DNA of 8,053 bases from an uncultured Thermoanaerobacterales bacterium (GTDB lineage Bacteria; Bacillota; Clostridia; Christensenellales; UBA1242). This document shows, in pieces, positions 6,850-8,053 of this stretch (position 1 is its first letter; the number at the start of each line of letters is the position of its first letter). Location: the NCBI GenBank assembly GCA_900557695.1, contig USTP01000044.1, forward strand, positions 1-8,053, given 5' to 3'. The notes below the pieces were generated by a model. That model ran no database searches. It saw only the letters and a list, made by a program, of their open reading frames with translations, and was not told the DNA's origin. The translations under genes were made by a program, and so were the position numbers.

Positions 6850-7882
6850 CATCATTCTCCTTATATTTTCTGTCAAACACATCATCTTCAAGTATCTGCG
6901 TTACGTTTTTTAGTATGGAAACAACTTTGCCGTAGTCCATCCTAACAGGGCCAACAACGCTTGCCGAACCAATGGTTTTGCCTTTTGATTTATAGGTGGC
7001 TGTAACTATAGAACAGTCGGTTATGCCAAGATTTTCATCTCCGCCTATCTTAACGTTTATTTCAAGATTACTTGACGCGTTATCTGATAAAAGCGGATAC
7101 AAAATATCTTTATGATCAAGCAAGGTTATTGTTTTTTTCAATGTATTTATATCTTGATACTCTGGATAGTTAAGAAGCTTATCTTTTCCAGAAACCGCCA
7201 TGTTTCTTGCATAGTCGTTATCACGCTCGGTTATAATTTGAACAATACACTCAAATATGTCTTTATAGCGCGAAAGCTCACTTTTTAAAAGTTTGCTTCC
7301 ATGCTCAACTTCTTGAAGTTTTTTGCCCTTGAAAACGCTAGTTAAGATTTTACTTGCTTGCCTTAAATCATCCTCACTTGCAGAAATTGAATCGGTTTCT
7401 TCTTTTATTATCCCTAGGTCGGTTACCACAACTACAAGCGTTTGATAACTTGTGAGCTTTAAAAGCAGTATGTTTTCTATTTCTGCACTATCAGCAATTC
7501 CATAGTATACAATTGAAGCATAGTTGGTTGCGTCACTAATGGTTTTTGCTGCCTTCTGCAAAACATCGTCTAGGCTAGATAGTTTGCTATTAAAGGTGGT
7601 CTTTAAATTGTCTGCTTCTTTCTTGGATAGCTTTTTAACCGTCATTAGCTCATCTACATACTTTCTATACCCTTCCGCTGTAGGAATTCTTCCAGCCGAA
7701 GTGTGGGGCTGAAACAAGAAACCCATCTCTTCTAGCGCCATTAGTTCGTTTCTTATAGTTGCAGGCGAATATTCATTCATGTATTTTTCTTGAACATCTT
7801 TGCTGGAAACAGGTTCAGCTGTTTTGATGCTTTCATCAACCACGGCACTTAAGATTTTCTTTTTCCTTTCACTTAAATTCAT
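6842..7882 (-). CDS. hrcA: heat-inducible transcription repressor HrcA
   Basis: HrcA represses class I heat-shock genes by binding CIRCE, and its activity is modulated by chaperonin in known systems. The 346-aa product has normal length. An N-terminal winged-helix domain spans about residues 1-75, with YSPATIRNELMALEEMGFL at 38-56 and HTSAGRIPTAEGYRKYVDEL at 60-79. A central GAF-like regulatory domain follows, and the C-terminal signature VVGPVRMDYGKVVSIL is at 309-324. The ATG at 7882 has an AGGTGAGG ribosome binding site 8 nt upstream. It is the first gene of the operon, directly downstream of CIRCE, so it should be autoregulated. Its last codons carry the grpE ribosome binding site (AAG GAG). 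Confidence 0.97.
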   Translation of the reverse strand: MNLSERKKKILSAVVDESIKTAEPVSSKDVQEKYMNEYSPATIRNELMALEEMGFLFQPHTSAGRIPTAEGYRKYVDELMTVKKLSKKEADNLKTTFNSKLSSLDDVLQKAAKTISDATNYASIVYYGIADSAEIENILLLKLTSYQTLVVVVTDLGIIKEETDSISASEDDLRQASKILTSVFKGKKLQEVEHGSKLLKSELSRYKDIFECIVQIITERDNDYARNMAVSGKDKLLNYPEYQDINTLKKTITLLDHKDILYPLLSDNASSNLEINVKIGGDENLGITDCSIVTATYKSKGKTIGSASVVGPVRMDYGKVVSILKNVTQILEDDVFDRKYKENDDE

Positions 7883-7934
7883 GGCTACTTCCTCACCTTC
7901 TTTTTGTTTGACTTCATTTTTATATTATGCTTAA

Positions 7935-7943
7935 TTAGCACTT
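7935..7943 (-). promoter_or_regulatory. extra CIRCE-like half-site
   Basis: On the minus strand this reads AAGTGCTAA, an 8/9 match to the right arm of CIRCE. It lies 2 bp downstream of a TATAAT box. It has no partner at the normal 9-bp distance (3/9 match there), but it pairs perfectly over 8 bp with the intact arm at 7976-7984 across a longer spacer. It may be an auxiliary HrcA contact or a relic of an older CIRCE. Confidence 0.5.
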
Positions 7944-7944
7944 T

Positions 7945-7950
7945 ATTATA
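7945..7950 (-). promoter_or_regulatory. putative -10 box of the hrcA operon
   Basis: The minus strand reads TATAAT, a perfect sigma-A -10 hexamer, about 60 bp upstream of the hrcA ATG and just downstream of CIRCE. No good -35 is found at 16-18 bp; that position falls inside the CIRCE spacer. HrcA binding would therefore block the polymerase directly. The region is AT-rich, so a chance match is possible. Confidence 0.5.
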
Positions 7951-7957
7951 CACTTTT

Positions 7958-7984
7958 TTAGCAATATATGATTTCGAGTGCTAA
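7958..7984 (-). promoter_or_regulatory. CIRCE operator (HrcA binding site)
   Basis: The consensus is TTAGCACTC-N9-GAGTGCTAA. Here one arm, GAGTGCTAA at 7976-7984, is perfect (9/9). The other, TTAGCAATA at 7958-7966, matches 7/9, and the spacer is exactly 9 bp. Location upstream of hrcA agrees with autoregulation of the hrcA-grpE-dnaK-dnaJ operon. Confidence 0.9.
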
Positions 7985-8013
7985 CAATGGTAAATATATC
8001 ACTGCTAAAACAC

Positions 8014-8053
8014 CTGTCTCTTATACACATCTGACGCTGCCGACGATCTTACG
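8014..8053. other. Nextera (Tn5) P5-side adapter, artificial
   Basis: Positions 8014-8032 are the reverse complement of the Tn5 mosaic end (CTGTCTCTTATACACATCT). They are followed by the rest of the Nextera read-1 adapter to 8046. The last seven bases, TCTTACG, fit the beginning of an i5 index read in reverse complement. This is not genomic. Together with the left adapter it shows that the insert was bounded by two tagmentation events, so further upstream promoter elements of the hrcA operon may be cut off. Confidence 0.97.

Noticed and set aside
1..8053. Composite Tn5-like transposon defined by terminal mosaic ends
   Set aside because: The mosaic ends are part of Nextera adapters with index sequences; no transposase gene or target duplication is present.

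Overview
The genomic insert runs from 46 to 8013 (about 7.97 kb). It is bounded on both sides by Illumina Nextera/Tn5 adapter sequence, which is not biological. All convincing genes lie on the minus strand, so the window reads biologically from right to left. Low G+C, strong AAGGAG-type ribosome binding sites, a CIRCE operator, an HrcA repressor and a DnaK of Gram-positive length (613 aa) all point to a low-GC Firmicutes (Bacillota) genome. It is probably a Clostridia-like or related uncultured lineage. I cannot place it more precisely.

Layout in transcription order: CIRCE operator and putative promoter (7935-7984), hrcA (7882-6842), grpE (6849-6094, overlapping hrcA by 8 bp), an intercistronic hairpin (6065-6088), dnaK (6022-4181), an accessory gene resembling the uncharacterised DUF4932 family that is split into two frames (4124-3286), dnaJ (3273-2134), a factor-independent terminator (about 2083-2127), rsmE (2053-1325), and mtaB (1305-46, cut by the adapter before its stop codon).

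The first part is the class I heat-shock operon. HrcA represses through CIRCE. GrpE, DnaK and DnaJ form the Hsp70 folding cycle, with GrpE as nucleotide exchange factor and DnaJ as ATPase-stimulating co-chaperone. The second part is a translation-modification pair: RsmE methylates 16S rRNA and MtaB methylthiolates tRNA. In Bacillus subtilis these follow dnaJ with prmA in between; prmA is absent here.

Most unusual points: (1) GrpE carries an N-terminal block of about 40 residues with 11 His and 7 Cys, which looks metal-binding. (2) A DUF4932-like gene sits between dnaK and dnaJ. It is interrupted at an A_AAA_AAC heptamer, and a -1 shift there restores one continuous protein, so it is a sequencing indel, a real mutation or programmed frameshifting. 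(3) CIRCE has one degenerate arm plus an extra half-site beside the -10. (4) The DnaK tail lacks the usual acidic C-terminal motif. I found no mobile element, CRISPR array, tRNA or rRNA. No non-coding gap inside the insert exceeds about 135 bases.
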